From NCBI GenBank assembly GCA_021199235.1, contig JAJQIL010000023.1, forward strand, positions 1 through 39,852: a stretch of 39,852 nucleotides of DNA. The letters are read 5' to 3'. Origin of the DNA: Lachnospiraceae bacterium (GTDB lineage: Bacteria; Bacillota; Clostridia; Lachnospirales; Lachnospiraceae). The stretch's first letter is position 1, and every line of letters begins with the position of its first letter. Positions 1 through 8,343 of this stretch are shown here, piece after piece. Below the pieces are notes generated by a model. It did not search any database. It saw nothing but the letters and a program-made list of their open reading frames with translations, and was not told the origin of the DNA. The translations under genes and the position numbers were made by a program.

Positions 1-174
1 AGCACATCTATTGTACGATTATCTTTTTGGATATTCAACCCCTGTATTTTAATAATCTATGTCAGAGATATTAAGGCTCACTGCCGAATCCCATTCTGTA
101 CCAGCTGAATGGTGTACAGCACCCGCGCCGACTTCCCATCCTCCAGCGTCACATTGCATCAGGAATCCCACCAA

Positions 175-220
175 ACAAAATAAAAACCTCCGGCGCCACC
201 CTCATAGAGACACCGGAGGT
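175..220 (-). terminator. Rho-independent terminator, leftward
   Basis: Perfect 8-bp inverted repeat ACCTCCGG (186-193) / CCGGAGGT (213-220). Read on the minus strand the stem is followed by TTTTTATTTTG. It would end transcription coming leftward from the broken genes at 295-935. The remaining sequence of 1-294 shows no gene I can support. Confidence 0.7.
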
Positions 221-253
221 GCAGTTGCACGTTTTAAGTTAAGAGGCTGAACG

Positions 254-280
254 AGAAAAAGGGCAGCGTCACAACTGCCC
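254..280 (-). terminator. Second leftward terminator just after the stop codon at 295
   Basis: Inverted repeat GGGCAG (261-266) / CTGCCC (275-280) with an 8-nt loop. On the minus strand it is followed by TTTTTCTC. It starts 15 bp past the stop codon of the minus-strand remnant ending at 295, so it is probably the original terminator of that gene. It works in tandem with the one at 175-220. Confidence 0.7.
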
Positions 281-294
281 CAAACTCGTGTGCT

Positions 295-590
295 TTACGC
301 CTGAATCTCCGTCCCATCTTTAAACGTCACCCGGACGTCTTCATTCGAATTGACCGCCTCGTTTTCTTCCAGTGTAGCAGTAAACACGCTGTCCCCAATC
401 TGAACCTTCATATTCAATATTTTCTCCTCAGCATTTTCTTCCGCTGTTTCAGTATCATCGGATTGTTCTTCCGTTTCTGAATCTTCATCTTGAACCGCAG
501 CCGTCAAAGACATTTCCTGCTCACCAGAATTTGATGCAGCGGCTCCATTTTCTACGGTGTCGTTTGATTCCACAACCTCAGAAACAGGGG
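295..590 (-). pseudogene. Truncated cyclophilin-like-domain protein
   Basis: The reading frame codes for an acidic, low-complexity linker rich in Glu, Ser, Thr and Asp, followed by KVQIGDSVFTATLEENEAV. That is the opening strand of the small cyclophilin-like domain found in many gut Firmicute lipoproteins. The rest of the domain is missing: after NEAV the frame runs only 18 more residues. An in-frame stop (TAG) lies just upstream where the aldo/keto reductase sequence begins, so no signal peptide or lipobox is left. A GTG at 573 could be read as a start, but there is no good ribosome site. I read it as a decayed gene with both ends lost and perhaps an internal deletion. The domain assignment is from pattern memory and is moderate. 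Confidence 0.5.
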
Positions 591-596
591 TATCCT

Positions 597-935
597 ACAG
601 TCCCCGGCGGTTTTCTCCAGCGTCAGGTAGTGCTCCCTTGCCAGATTATCGCCCAGCATCATCAGGTCATAATACTTATTGATCAGCGCAATATCAAGAC
701 CGGCTGGGCATGGATGACAGTGCTTACAGTAAACACAGACACCTTCTGTTTCCTTTGGTGTATATCCGGCAATCACAGAGTAATCCTTCTGTTCCTCCGG
801 GACGCTGAAATATTCCAGCACTTCATTCAGCTCTGATTCGTTGCCATATCCGGGGACAACGGTCAGCACTCCAGGCTTATCCAGGGCGTACTGAATACAT
901 TGATATTTTCCAGGTGCTGCCCCAAATGGAGACTG
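597..935 (-). pseudogene. Aldo/keto reductase C-terminal fragment (4Fe-4S type)
   Basis: The translated fragment runs from AEQSPFGAAPGKYQCIQYAL through KPGVLTVVPGYGN to VCVYCKHCHPCPAGLDIALI and HYLTLEKTAGDC. This matches the last third of the clostridial aldo/keto reductases that carry a ferredoxin-like tail: the QCIxYAL helix, the VxPG strand and the first CxxCxxCxxC cluster. The barrel with the catalytic Tyr and Lys is absent, and the second Cys cluster is cut after its first Cys, where the frame runs into the cyclophilin-like remnant. The upstream break coincides with the start of the plus-strand recombinase fragment near 930-945. It is a gene relic made by recombination, not a functional enzyme. 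Confidence 0.75.
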
Positions 936-1466
936 CTCTGCATGGATAAGAAGACAGTCAGGATTGAGCGGCAGATTACAGCAAATCCTATTGTGCCGAA
1001 AGGACAGTCGAAAATATCCGAATACCAGGTGATTGAAAAAGACCCCAAGACGCCGAACAGCTGCCGAACGCTCCGGGTGCCGGATGCGATACTGGATGAG
1101 CTGAATAAGAGGAAGGTTTTGACGGGTATGTGGAAGGAGATGTCAGGGGAAGCGTATATTGACCGCGATTATGTATCGTGTGCGAAGAATGGACTTTCCC
1201 ATGCGACTTCGTCCTTTAATACGGCGCTGACGAAGCTCTGCAAAAGAAATGGTCTTCCACATCTGACGGTACATAGTCTGCGCCATATGTACGCGACGAT
1301 TCTGACGGAACAGGGCGTGCCGCTGGTAAAGGTAAGCGCCCTGCCAGGGCACAGCTCTATCCATACGACGTTTGAATATTACTGTGAGGTGATGGATGAG
1401 AACGAACGCATTATAAATTTTATGAATGATTCTTTTGTTGCGAAAGGAGACAGTGAGAGTGTTTGA
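930..1466 (+). pseudogene. Tyrosine recombinase (integrase), C-terminal fragment
   Basis: The frame starts abruptly with DKKTVRIERQI, which in phage and transposon integrases follows the first catalytic Arg. It keeps the end of the catalytic domain: HSLRHMYATIL (the HxxR pair), LPGHSSIHTT (normally LGHSS) and the nucleophile Tyr within FEYYCEV. The N-terminal SAM-like and arm-binding domains and the first catalytic Arg are missing, so it cannot be active. The Leu-to-Pro change before GHSS also suggests decay. It overlaps the start of a second recombinase gene by a few bases, the layout of tandem integrase pairs in integrative elements. An ATG at 933 exists but has no good ribosome site. Confidence 0.8.
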
Positions 1467-1686
1467 TCTGAAATTACAGAACTATATCGACTGGAATGTA
1501 AAACCTGTATTTAAACGGAAAGAACGCGACAGATATGCTTATCGGGTCGTCCTCATTTTTGGGGACGGCTCGAAGCATATAAAGCAGCATTCCGGTTTTA
1601 TGACAAAAAAGGAAGCAAGAAAACTTATATGGAGAAGGTCATGCCGCATAGAGAGGAGGCAGAGGATGACGATATTTCTAAAATAG
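1459..1686 (+). pseudogene. Second tyrosine recombinase, N-terminal fragment
   Basis: A GTG at 1459 is preceded by AAAGGAG at 1443-1449. The product begins with VFDLKLQNYIDWNVKPVFKR and continues to GFMTKKEARK. This resembles the arm-type DNA-binding N-terminus of Lachnospiraceae element integrases. After about 50 residues the match stops near 1620, and the frame ends in a short unrelated Arg-rich tail. The core-binding and catalytic domains are missing. It overlaps the end of the previous integrase fragment, which fits one eroded integrative element with tandem recombinase genes. Confidence 0.65.
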
Positions 1687-1751
1687 AGATTGACGTAAGC
1701 AGATTTTTGCAGGAAAATAAGAGTGCTGGCTGTAAGAAGGACACTGCCTGA
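1629..1751 (+). pseudogene. Short acidic ORF tail of unknown origin
   Basis: A frame beginning at ATG 1629 codes for 40 residues including MEKVMPHREEAEDDDISKI and ends at TGA 1749-1751. It starts exactly where the integrase similarity stops, in another frame. There is no ribosome site of its own. It looks like the C-terminus of a third mobile-element gene joined by deletion, but I do not recognise the family. Confidence 0.25.
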
Positions 1752-1799
1752 GAAAACATTTCCGGGAGATCATACATGCCGGACAGACTGCGGGTAATA

Positions 1800-1811
1800 G
1801 AACCCATGTTC
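1800..1811. promoter_or_regulatory. LexA (SOS) box upstream of uvrBA
   Basis: The palindrome GAACCCATGTTC fits the Firmicute LexA/DinR core GAAC-N4-GTTC exactly. It lies 10 bp upstream of the -35 hexamer of the uvrB promoter. uvrBA is a known SOS operon in Bacillus subtilis, so motif and gene agree. The site is slightly further upstream than is ideal for direct occlusion of polymerase. Confidence 0.75.
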
Positions 1812-1821
1812 GATTTGTATA

Positions 1822-1850
1822 TAGACATGTATGATAAAATCTGTTATACT
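1822..1850 (+). promoter_or_regulatory. Promoter of uvrBA
   Basis: TAGACA (1822-1827), a 17-bp spacer, then TATACT (1845-1850) with an extended -10 TG at 1842-1843. The predicted start near 1857 gives a leader of about 150 nt before uvrB. Confidence 0.75.
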
Positions 1851-1904
1851 GTCTGCATGGTTTTACTACTTCCGCACAGTCTGAAAAAATGAAAGTGGTG
1901 ACCA

Positions 1905-1958
1905 AAATTCGTCGAGAGCGGATTTTTCCAATAACTGAGAATGTGGCTCGACGAATTT
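1905..1958. repeat. 12-bp perfect inverted repeat in the uvrB leader
   Basis: AAATTCGTCGAG (1905-1916) is repeated in inverse as CTCGACGAATTT (1947-1958), with 30 bases between. One more CC/GG pairing is possible outside. A run of six T starts about 18 bases after the right arm, too far for a standard terminator. No known element is recognised. Confidence 0.6.
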
Positions 1959-2006
1959 CTGGCACATACGCGAACTTTTTTACTATGGAATTTCGAGGTG
2001 ATTTTT

Positions 2007-4007
2007 GTGCAGTCTGAACAAAAACCTTTTGTCTTACACAGTGAATACGAACCCACCGGCGACCAGCCACAGGCCATTGCCGAATTGGTCAAAGGCTTCA
2101 AAGAAGGCAATCAATTCGAGACTTTGCTGGGTGTGACGGGCTCCGGGAAGACGTTCACGATGGCGAATGTGATCGAGCAGCTGCAGAAGCCGACTCTGGT
2201 CATTGCGCACAATAAGACGCTCGCGGCTCAGCTCTATTCGGAGTTCAAGGAGTTTTTCCCTGAAAACGCGGTTGAGTATTTTGTGTCTTACTACGATTAT
2301 TACCAGCCGGAGGCGTATGTGCCGTCCTCAGATACTTATATTGCGAAGGATTCGGCGATCAATGACGAGATTGACAAGCTGCGGTTGTCGGCGACTGCTT
2401 CGCTGGTGGAGCGGCGGGATGTCATCATAGTGGCGAGCGTTTCCTGTATTTACGGTCTGGGCAGTCCGGCAGATTATAAGGATCTGGTGCTGTATCTGCG
2501 GCAGGGGCAGGAGCGCGACCGGGATGAGATCCTGCGGAAGCTGATTGATATTCAGTACGACCGCAATGAGATGGATTTTCACCGCGGTACGTTCCGCGTG
2601 CACGGGGATGTGCTGGAGATTTTCCCGGCGAACGCGGACGACTATGCGTACCGGGTGGAGTTTTTCGGGGATGAGATCGACCGGATCACGGAGATCGACG
2701 TGCTGACCGGTGCGGTGAAAAAAGGTTTGGAATTTATTGCGGTCTTCCCGGCGTCGCATTATGTCGTGCCGATGGAGAAGATCTTGCGGGCGGCGGACGC
2801 GATTGAAGAAGAGATGAAGGAGCGTGTCGAGTATTTTAAGAGTGAGGATAAGCTGATCGAGGCGCAGCGAATCGCGGAGCGGACGAATTTTGATGTGGAG
2901 ATGCTGCGGGAGACGGGCTTCTGCTCGGGCGTGGAGAATTATTCGCGGCATCTGGCCGGACTTCCGGCGGGGGCGACGCCGCATACGCTGATGGATTATT
3001 TTGGGGATGATTTTCTGATGATCATTGACGAGTCGCACAAGACTGTGCCGCAGATCCGGGCGATGTACGTGGGCGACCAGTCGCGCAAGACGACTCTGGT
3101 AGATTACGGGTTCCGGCTGCCCTCGGCGAAGGACAACCGCCCCTTGAATTTCGGGGAATTTGAAGATAAGATAGATCAGCTTTTGTTTGTCTCGGCGACG
3201 CCGGGCGAGTACGAGGAGGAGCACGAGCTGATGCGTGCGGAGCAGATCATCCGGCCGACCGGGCTTCTGGATCCGCGTGTGGAAGTGCGCCCGGTCGAGG
3301 GACAGATTGATGATCTGATCAGTGAGATCAATAAAGAAACGGCTGCGGGCAACAAGGTGCTGGTGACAACGCTGACGAAGCGGATGGCGGAGGATCTGAC
3401 CGATTATATGAAGGAAGTCGGTATCCGCGTGCGGTATCTGCACTCGGATATCGACACGCTGGAGCGGACGGAGATCATCCGCGATATGCGGCTGGATGTG
3501 TTTGATGTGCTGGTCGGGATCAATCTTCTGCGTGAAGGACTGGATATCCCGGAGATTTCTCTGGTGGCGATCCTCGACGCGGACAAGGAAGGCTTTCTGC
3601 GTTCTTCGGTGTCGCTGATCCAGACGATCGGCCGCGCGGCGAGAAACGCGCAGGGTCATGTCATCATGTATGCGGATGTGATCACGGACTCGATGCGCAT
3701 AGCTATTGATGAGACGCAGAGGCGCCGCGAGCTGCAGCAGAAATACAACGAGGAGCATGGCATCACGCCACAGACGATCAAGAAGGCAGTTCGCGATCTG
3801 ATCAGCATTTCGAAAGAGCTGGCGAAGCAGGAAGTGCAGATGGAGAAGGATCCGGAGTCGATGAACCGCGAGGAGCTGGAAAAGCTGATCGGCGAGGTGC
3901 AGAAGAAGATGAAAAAGGCTGCTTCGGAGCTGGATTTCGAGACGGCGGCCGAGCTGCGTGATAAGATGATTCTGCTGAAGAAGCATCTGCAGGAGATTGA
4001 GGAATAG
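2007..4007 (+). CDS. uvrB: Excinuclease ABC subunit B
   Basis: UvrB is the damage-verifying helicase-like subunit of nucleotide excision repair. It is loaded on DNA by UvrA and recruits UvrC. The 666-residue product has the Walker A motif GVTGSGKT (42-49), the strand-separating beta-hairpin [12 protein letters not shown] (about 95-106), a DESH Walker B box (about 341-344), helicase motifs including QTIGRAARN, and a C-terminal UVR domain (about 627-662) that contacts UvrC. I chose GTG 2007 because GAGGTG (1995-2000) sits 6 bases upstream and the N-terminus then matches the usual UvrB start. The longer frame from 1941 adds 22 unlikely residues. uvrA follows after 15 bp, so the pair forms one operon under the SOS-box promoter at 1800-1850. 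Confidence 0.98.
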   Translation: MQSEQKPFVLHSEYEPTGDQPQAIAELVKGFKEGNQFETLLGVTGSGKTFTMANVIEQLQKPTLVIAHNKTLAAQLYSEFKEFFPENAVEYFVSYYDYYQPEAYVPSSDTYIAKDSAINDEIDKLRLSATASLVERRDVIIVASVSCIYGLGSPADYKDLVLYLRQGQERDRDEILRKLIDIQYDRNEMDFHRGTFRVHGDVLEIFPANADDYAYRVEFFGDEIDRITEIDVLTGAVKKGLEFIAVFPASHYVVPMEKILRAADAIEEEMKERVEYFKSEDKLIEAQRIAERTNFDVEMLRETGFCSGVENYSRHLAGLPAGATPHTLMDYFGDDFLMIIDESHKTVPQIRAMYVGDQSRKTTLVDYGFRLPSAKDNRPLNFGEFEDKIDQLLFVSATPGEYEEEHELMRAEQIIRPTGLLDPRVEVRPVEGQIDDLISEINKETAAGNKVLVTTLTKRMAEDLTDYMKEVGIRVRYLHSDIDTLERTEIIRDMRLDVFDVLVGINLLREGLDIPEISLVAILDADKEGFLRSSVSLIQTIGRAARNAQGHVIMYADVITDSMRIAIDETQRRRELQQKYNEEHGITPQTIKKAVRDLISISKELAKQEVQMEKDPESMNREELEKLIGEVQKKMKKAASELDFETAAELRDKMILLKKHLQEIEE

Positions 4008-4022
4008 GAGAGACATTTGATA

Positions 4023-6878
4023 ATGGAGCTTACGAACACAGATGCACCCAAAGACAAAAAACAGTTCATCCGCATCCGCGGCGCGAATGAACACAACCTG
4101 AAAAATATCAGTCTGGATATTCCGCGGAATCAGTTTGTGGTGCTGACGGGACTTTCCGGGTCAGGGAAGTCCTCGCTGGCGTTTGATACGATCTATGCGG
4201 AGGGACAACGCCGTTATATGGAGTCGCTTTCCTCCTACGCAAGGCAGTTCCTGGGGCAGATGGAGAAGCCGGATGTGGAGAGCATTGAGGGCCTTCCGCC
4301 TGCGATCTCGATCGATCAGAAGACAACGAACCGGAATCCGCGCTCGACGGTCGGCACGGTGACGGAGATTTACGATTATTTCCGGCTGCTGTATGCACGG
4401 ATCGGTATTCCGCACTGTCCGAAGTGCGGACGCGAGATCAAAAAGCAGAGCGTGGATCAGATGGTGGATCAGATCATGGCGCTGCCTGAGCGGACGCGCA
4501 TCCAGCTGCTGGCGCCGGTCGTACGGGGCCGCAAGGGCGAGCATGTGAAGCTGCTGGAGCAGGCGCGGCGCAGCGGTTATGTGCGGGTACGGATCGACGG
4601 AAACATGTATGAGCTCTCAGAAGAGATCAAGCTGGAAAAGAATATCAAGCACAACATCGAGATTGTTGTGGACCGGCTGGTGGTGAAGCCAGGGATTGAG
4701 AAGCGCCTGACAGACTCGATGGAGACGGTGCTGCAGCTGGCGGACGGCCTGGGCTACGTGGATACCGGAGACGGCGAGCTGATCAGCTTCAGCCAGAGCT
4801 TTTCCTGTCCGGACTGCAATATCAGCATTGATGAGATTGAGCCGCGCAGCTTTTCCTTTAACAATCCGTTCGGCGCCTGCCCGGAGTGTACCGGTTTAGG
4901 GTACAAGATGGAGTTTGACATTGATCTGATGATTCCGGACAAGTCTTTGAGCATTCTGGACGGCGCGATCGTTGTGAACGGCTGGCAGTCCTGCACGGAT
5001 CCGTCCAGCTTTACCTATGCGCTTCTGACGGCACTGGCAAAGGAATATCAGTTTGACCTCGCGACGCCGTTTGAACAGCTGCCGCCGGATATCCAGCAGA
5101 TGCTGATCTACGGAACGAATGGACGGTCGGTCAAGGTGCATTATAAGGGACAGCGCGGCGTCGGCGTGTACGATGTGGCGTTTGACGGTTTGATCCGCAA
5201 CGTGGAGCAGCGCTACCGGGAGACTTCTTCTGATTATACAAAGCAGGAATATGAAAGCTTCATGCGGATTACTCCGTGCAAGGCCTGCCGCGGGCAGCGG
5301 CTGAAGCCGTCCGCACTGGCGGTGACGGTCGGCGGGAAAAATATTCATGAGATTACATCCATGTCGATCGGCGACCTGCAGAAATTTCTGGAGCAGATGG
5401 AGCTTTCTGAGCAGCAGCTTCTGATTGGCGCGCAGATATTAAAGGAAATTCGCGCACGTATCGGTTTTTTGGTTGACGTGGGGCTGGATTACTTAAGCCT
5501 TTCTCGGGCGACCGGTACGCTCTCCGGCGGCGAGGCACAGCGTATCCGGCTGGCGACACAGATCGGTTCCGGTCTGGTGGGCGTGGCCTATATCCTGGAT
5601 GAGCCGAGTATCGGCCTGCACCAGCGCGACAATGACAAGCTCCTGCGCACGCTGAACAATCTGAAGGATCTCGGAAATACACTGATCGTGGTGGAACACG
5701 ATGAGGATACGATGCGAGCGGCAGATTATGTCGTGGACATCGGCCCTGGTGCAGGCGAGCACGGCGGAGAGGTGGTCGCTGCCGGTACGGCGGAAGATTT
5801 GATGAACTGTCCTGCCTCCATCACCGGAGCATATTTAAGCCGCCGGCGGGTCATTCCGGTGCCGGAGACGCGGAAAAAGCCGACCGGCTGGATTGAAATC
5901 CGGGGTGCACAGGAGAATAACCTGAAGGATATCAATGTAAAGATTCCGCTCGGTGTGATGACCTGCGTGACCGGTGTATCCGGCTCCGGTAAGAGTTCTC
6001 TGATCAACGAGATTCTGTACAAGCGGTTGGCCCGGGATCTGAACCGTGCCCGCACGATTCCCGGAAAACACCGGGCGATCAGCGGTATCGGCCAGCTGGA
6101 TAAGGTGATCAATATTGACCAGTCGCCGATCGGGCGCACGCCGCGCTCCAACCCGGCGACCTATACAGGCGTTTTTGACATGATCCGCGACCTGTTTGCG
6201 TCGACCGCAGACGCGAAAGCGCGCGGCTACAGGAAAGGCCGTTTCAGTTTCAACATTAAGGGCGGGCGCTGCGAGGCCTGTGCCGGGGACGGCATTCTGA
6301 AGATAGAGATGCATTTCCTTCCGGACGTCTACGTACCCTGTGAGGTCTGCCATGGCAAACGCTACAACCGCGAGACACTGGATGTGAAATATAAAGGAAA
6401 GTCCATCTATGACGTGTTGGATATGACAGTTGAGGAGGCATTGAAATTTTTCGAACACCTGCCGCTGATCCGCCACAAGATCGAGACGCTGAACGACGTC
6501 GGCCTTTCTTATATTAAATTAGGACAGCCGTCAACAACGCTGTCGGGCGGCGAAGCGCAGCGTATCAAGCTGGCGACCGAGCTCTCCAGACGAAGCACAG
6601 GCAAGACCATCTACATTCTGGACGAGCCGACGACCGGTCTGCACTTTGCGGATGTACACAAGCTGGTGGACATCCTGCGCCGCCTCACCGAGGGCGGCAA
6701 TACCGTGATCGTCATCGAGCACAACCTTGATGTGATCAAGACCGCGGATTACATCATCGATCTCGGCCCGGAAGGCGGCGACCGCGGCGGTACCGTGATC
6801 GCGACCGGTACCCCGGAGGAGGTCGCGCAGAATCCGGTCTCGTACACAGGGGCGTATGTTGCGAAGTATCTGAAGTAA
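4023..6878 (+). CDS. uvrA: Excinuclease ABC subunit A
   Basis: UvrA is the DNA damage sensor ATPase of nucleotide excision repair, a dimer of tandem ABC modules. The 951-residue product is close to the normal 940. It shows two Walker A motifs, GLSGSGKS (about 43-50) and GVSGSGKS (about 650), two ABC signatures LSGGEAQRI (about 499 and 839), and Zn-binding CxxC pairs including CPKCG, CPDC/CPEC and CEAC/CEVC. The motif [19 protein letters not shown] is typical of the second half. ATG 4023 is given as the start. TTG 4017 is equally possible, because AGGAG at 4006-4010 is spaced better for it. It lies 15 bp after uvrB in the same operon. Confidence 0.98.
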   Translation: MELTNTDAPKDKKQFIRIRGANEHNLKNISLDIPRNQFVVLTGLSGSGKSSLAFDTIYAEGQRRYMESLSSYARQFLGQMEKPDVESIEGLPPAISIDQKTTNRNPRSTVGTVTEIYDYFRLLYARIGIPHCPKCGREIKKQSVDQMVDQIMALPERTRIQLLAPVVRGRKGEHVKLLEQARRSGYVRVRIDGNMYELSEEIKLEKNIKHNIEIVVDRLVVKPGIEKRLTDSMETVLQLADGLGYVDTGDGELISFSQSFSCPDCNISIDEIEPRSFSFNNPFGACPECTGLGYKMEFDIDLMIPDKSLSILDGAIVVNGWQSCTDPSSFTYALLTALAKEYQFDLATPFEQLPPDIQQMLIYGTNGRSVKVHYKGQRGVGVYDVAFDGLIRNVEQRYRETSSDYTKQEYESFMRITPCKACRGQRLKPSALAVTVGGKNIHEITSMSIGDLQKFLEQMELSEQQLLIGAQILKEIRARIGFLVDVGLDYLSLSRATGTLSGGEAQRIRLATQIGSGLVGVAYILDEPSIGLHQRDNDKLLRTLNNLKDLGNTLIVVEHDEDTMRAADYVVDIGPGAGEHGGEVVAAGTAEDLMNCPASITGAYLSRRRVIPVPETRKKPTGWIEIRGAQENNLKDINVKIPLGVMTCVTGVSGSGKSSLINEILYKRLARDLNRARTIPGKHRAISGIGQLDKVINIDQSPIGRTPRSNPATYTGVFDMIRDLFASTADAKARGYRKGRFSFNIKGGRCEACAGDGILKIEMHFLPDVYVPCEVCHGKRYNRETLDVKYKGKSIYDVLDMTVEEALKFFEHLPLIRHKIETLNDVGLSYIKLGQPSTTLSGGEAQRIKLATELSRRSTGKTIYILDEPTTGLHFADVHKLVDILRRLTEGGNTVIVIEHNLDVIKTADYIIDLGPEGGDRGGTVIATGTPEEVAQNPVSYTGAYVAKYLK

Positions 6879-6957
6879 GAGCAAAAATCAACGTGTCTGC
6901 GGTGGATGCTGTGGCTGCGTATCTTTTATCTGTCGCAGGCAGCAGGCACACGAAAAA

Positions 6958-6980
6958 ACCTGACTTACGTCAGGTTTTTT
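6958..6980. terminator. Terminator after uvrBA
   Basis: ACCTGAC (6958-6964), a 4-base loop, GTCAGGT (6969-6975), then a run of T to 6980. An A-run before the stem makes it potentially bidirectional. It closes the uvrBA operon. Confidence 0.85.
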
Positions 6981-7061
6981 CAGGAAAGAGAAAAATTTGG
7001 GTTGAAAAATGTTTTGCCCTGTCTGGGTTGGCTTCCCCATTCAGGAAATGTTTGAGGGAGT

Positions 7062-7123
7062 ACTTGGCAGCGTGTGGGGGCTGCCAAGTGTGAGTTATGA
7101 AATATATTAGCTCCTCGCTAATA
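7062..7123. repeat. Two consecutive hairpins upstream of mreB
   Basis: The 411-bp gap between uvrA and mreB holds a perfect 10-bp inverted repeat ACTTGGCAGC (7062-7071) / GCTGCCAAGT (7080-7089) and a perfect 7-bp one TATTAGC (7105-7111) / GCTAATA (7117-7123). Neither has a T-tail. They may be leader structures of mreB or remnants of a repeat. Beyond these and the terminator I see no gene in the gap. A TATAGT at 7230-7235 could be the mreB -10 box, but I found no well-spaced -35. Confidence 0.55.
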
Positions 7124-7289
7124 CATTTCCAATAATAGAGCGAAATTATGAGTAAAGTATGACGAGTTTATAAAAAAAACGGAAAATTCGTTAAGAAATC
7201 CTTGAGAAAAAAGAATTTCCAATTTGCGGTATAGTGTGTTAAGATGATGGGGATATTTATTGTAAAAAGCGTGAAAGGGGTTTGAACGT

Positions 7290-8297
7290 ATGGCAGCATC
7301 AGATGTGGGAATTGATCTGGGAACGGCAAGCATTCTGGTCTACGTCAGAGGGAAGGGCGTAGTCTTAAAGGAACCGTCTGTTGTGGCGTATGACCGCGAT
7401 ACGAATAAGATAAAGGCGATCGGGGAGGAAGCCCGCCTGATGCTGGGCAGGACGCCGGGCAATATCATTGCGGTGCGGCCGATGCGCAAGGGCGTGATCT
7501 CCGATTATACTGTGACGGAACAGATGCTGAAATATTTTATCCAGAAGGCGATTGGGAAGATGTCTTTCCGGAAGCCCAGAGTGAGTATCTGTGTGCCGAG
7601 CAGCGTGACAGAGGTGGAAAAGAAGGCTGTGGAGGATGCGACCTATCAGGCCGGTGCGCGCGACGTGCATATCATCGAGGAGCCGATCGCGGCGGCGATT
7701 GGTGCCGGGATTGATATTTCCCGTCCGTGCGGGAATATGATCGTGGATATCGGCGGAGGCACCTGCGATGTGGCGGTGATCTCACTGGACGGGATCGTGG
7801 TCAGCACCTCGATCAAGGTGGCCGGGGATGATTTTGACGACGCGATCGTCAAATATGTCCGTAAAAAGTATGGACTGATGATCGGCGAGCAGACTGCCGA
7901 GGAGATCAAGATGACGATCGGCACTGCATTTGAGAAACCGGAACCGAAGGTGATGGAAGTCAAGGGACGCGACCTGGTGACCGGATTGCCAAAGACAATC
8001 CGCGTGACTTCAGAAGATACGCGCGACGCGCTTAAGGAAGTGACTTCGCAGATCGTCGATGCGGTACACAGTGTACTGGAGCGCACGCCGCCGGAGCTGG
8101 CGGCGGATGTTGTCGACCGCGGCATTGTGATGACAGGCGGCGGATCGCTGCTGGACGGGCTCGAGGAGCTCATTGAGGCGCGGACAGGCATCAATACGAT
8201 GGTGGCAGAGGATCCGATGACAGCGGTGGCGGTTGGTACCGGGAGATTTGTAGAACTGACGGCGGCTGCAAAAGCGAAACCATTAGAGAATGCGTGA
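7290..8297 (+). CDS. mreB: MreB-family rod shape-determining actin homologue
   Basis: Bacterial actin of the MreB/Mbl group, which polymerises under the membrane and guides peptidoglycan synthesis along the cell cylinder. The 335-residue length is normal. Seen motifs are the phosphate-1 loop GIDLGTASILVYV at the N-terminus, EEPIAAAIGAGI, the phosphate-2 loop MIVDIGGGTCDVAVISLDG, and the adenosine motif IVMTGGGSLLDGLEELI. AAAGGGG at 7274-7280 supports ATG 7290. It is not followed by mreC-mreD as in the canonical cluster but by recD2, so it may be an Mbl/MreBH-like paralogue. The sequence alone does not separate these. Confidence 0.93.
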   Translation: MAASDVGIDLGTASILVYVRGKGVVLKEPSVVAYDRDTNKIKAIGEEARLMLGRTPGNIIAVRPMRKGVISDYTVTEQMLKYFIQKAIGKMSFRKPRVSICVPSSVTEVEKKAVEDATYQAGARDVHIIEEPIAAAIGAGIDISRPCGNMIVDIGGGTCDVAVISLDGIVVSTSIKVAGDDFDDAIVKYVRKKYGLMIGEQTAEEIKMTIGTAFEKPEPKVMEVKGRDLVTGLPKTIRVTSEDTRDALKEVTSQIVDAVHSVLERTPPELAADVVDRGIVMTGGGSLLDGLEELIEARTGINTMVAEDPMTAVAVGTGRFVELTAAAKAKPLENA

Positions 8298-8343
8298 CAT
8301 ACAGGACCGGAGCGGCTGCGGCCGTATGGTAATATGGGGTAAC

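Noticed and set aside
59-250. 63-residue plus-strand ORF at the left end
   Set aside because: It covers a leftward terminator stem and has no family signal.
1905-1981. Terminator in the uvrB leader
   Set aside because: The T-run is about 18 bases away from the stem and the loop is 30 bases, unlike an intrinsic terminator.
2328-4094. 588-residue open frame antisense to uvrB
   Set aside because: It lies fully over the well-conserved uvrB gene, is rich in His, Arg and Leu as expected of a shadow frame, and shows no domain or ribosome site.
6893-7093. 66-residue plus-strand ORF after uvrA
   Set aside because: It reads through the uvrBA terminator and into a hairpin, with no ribosome site.
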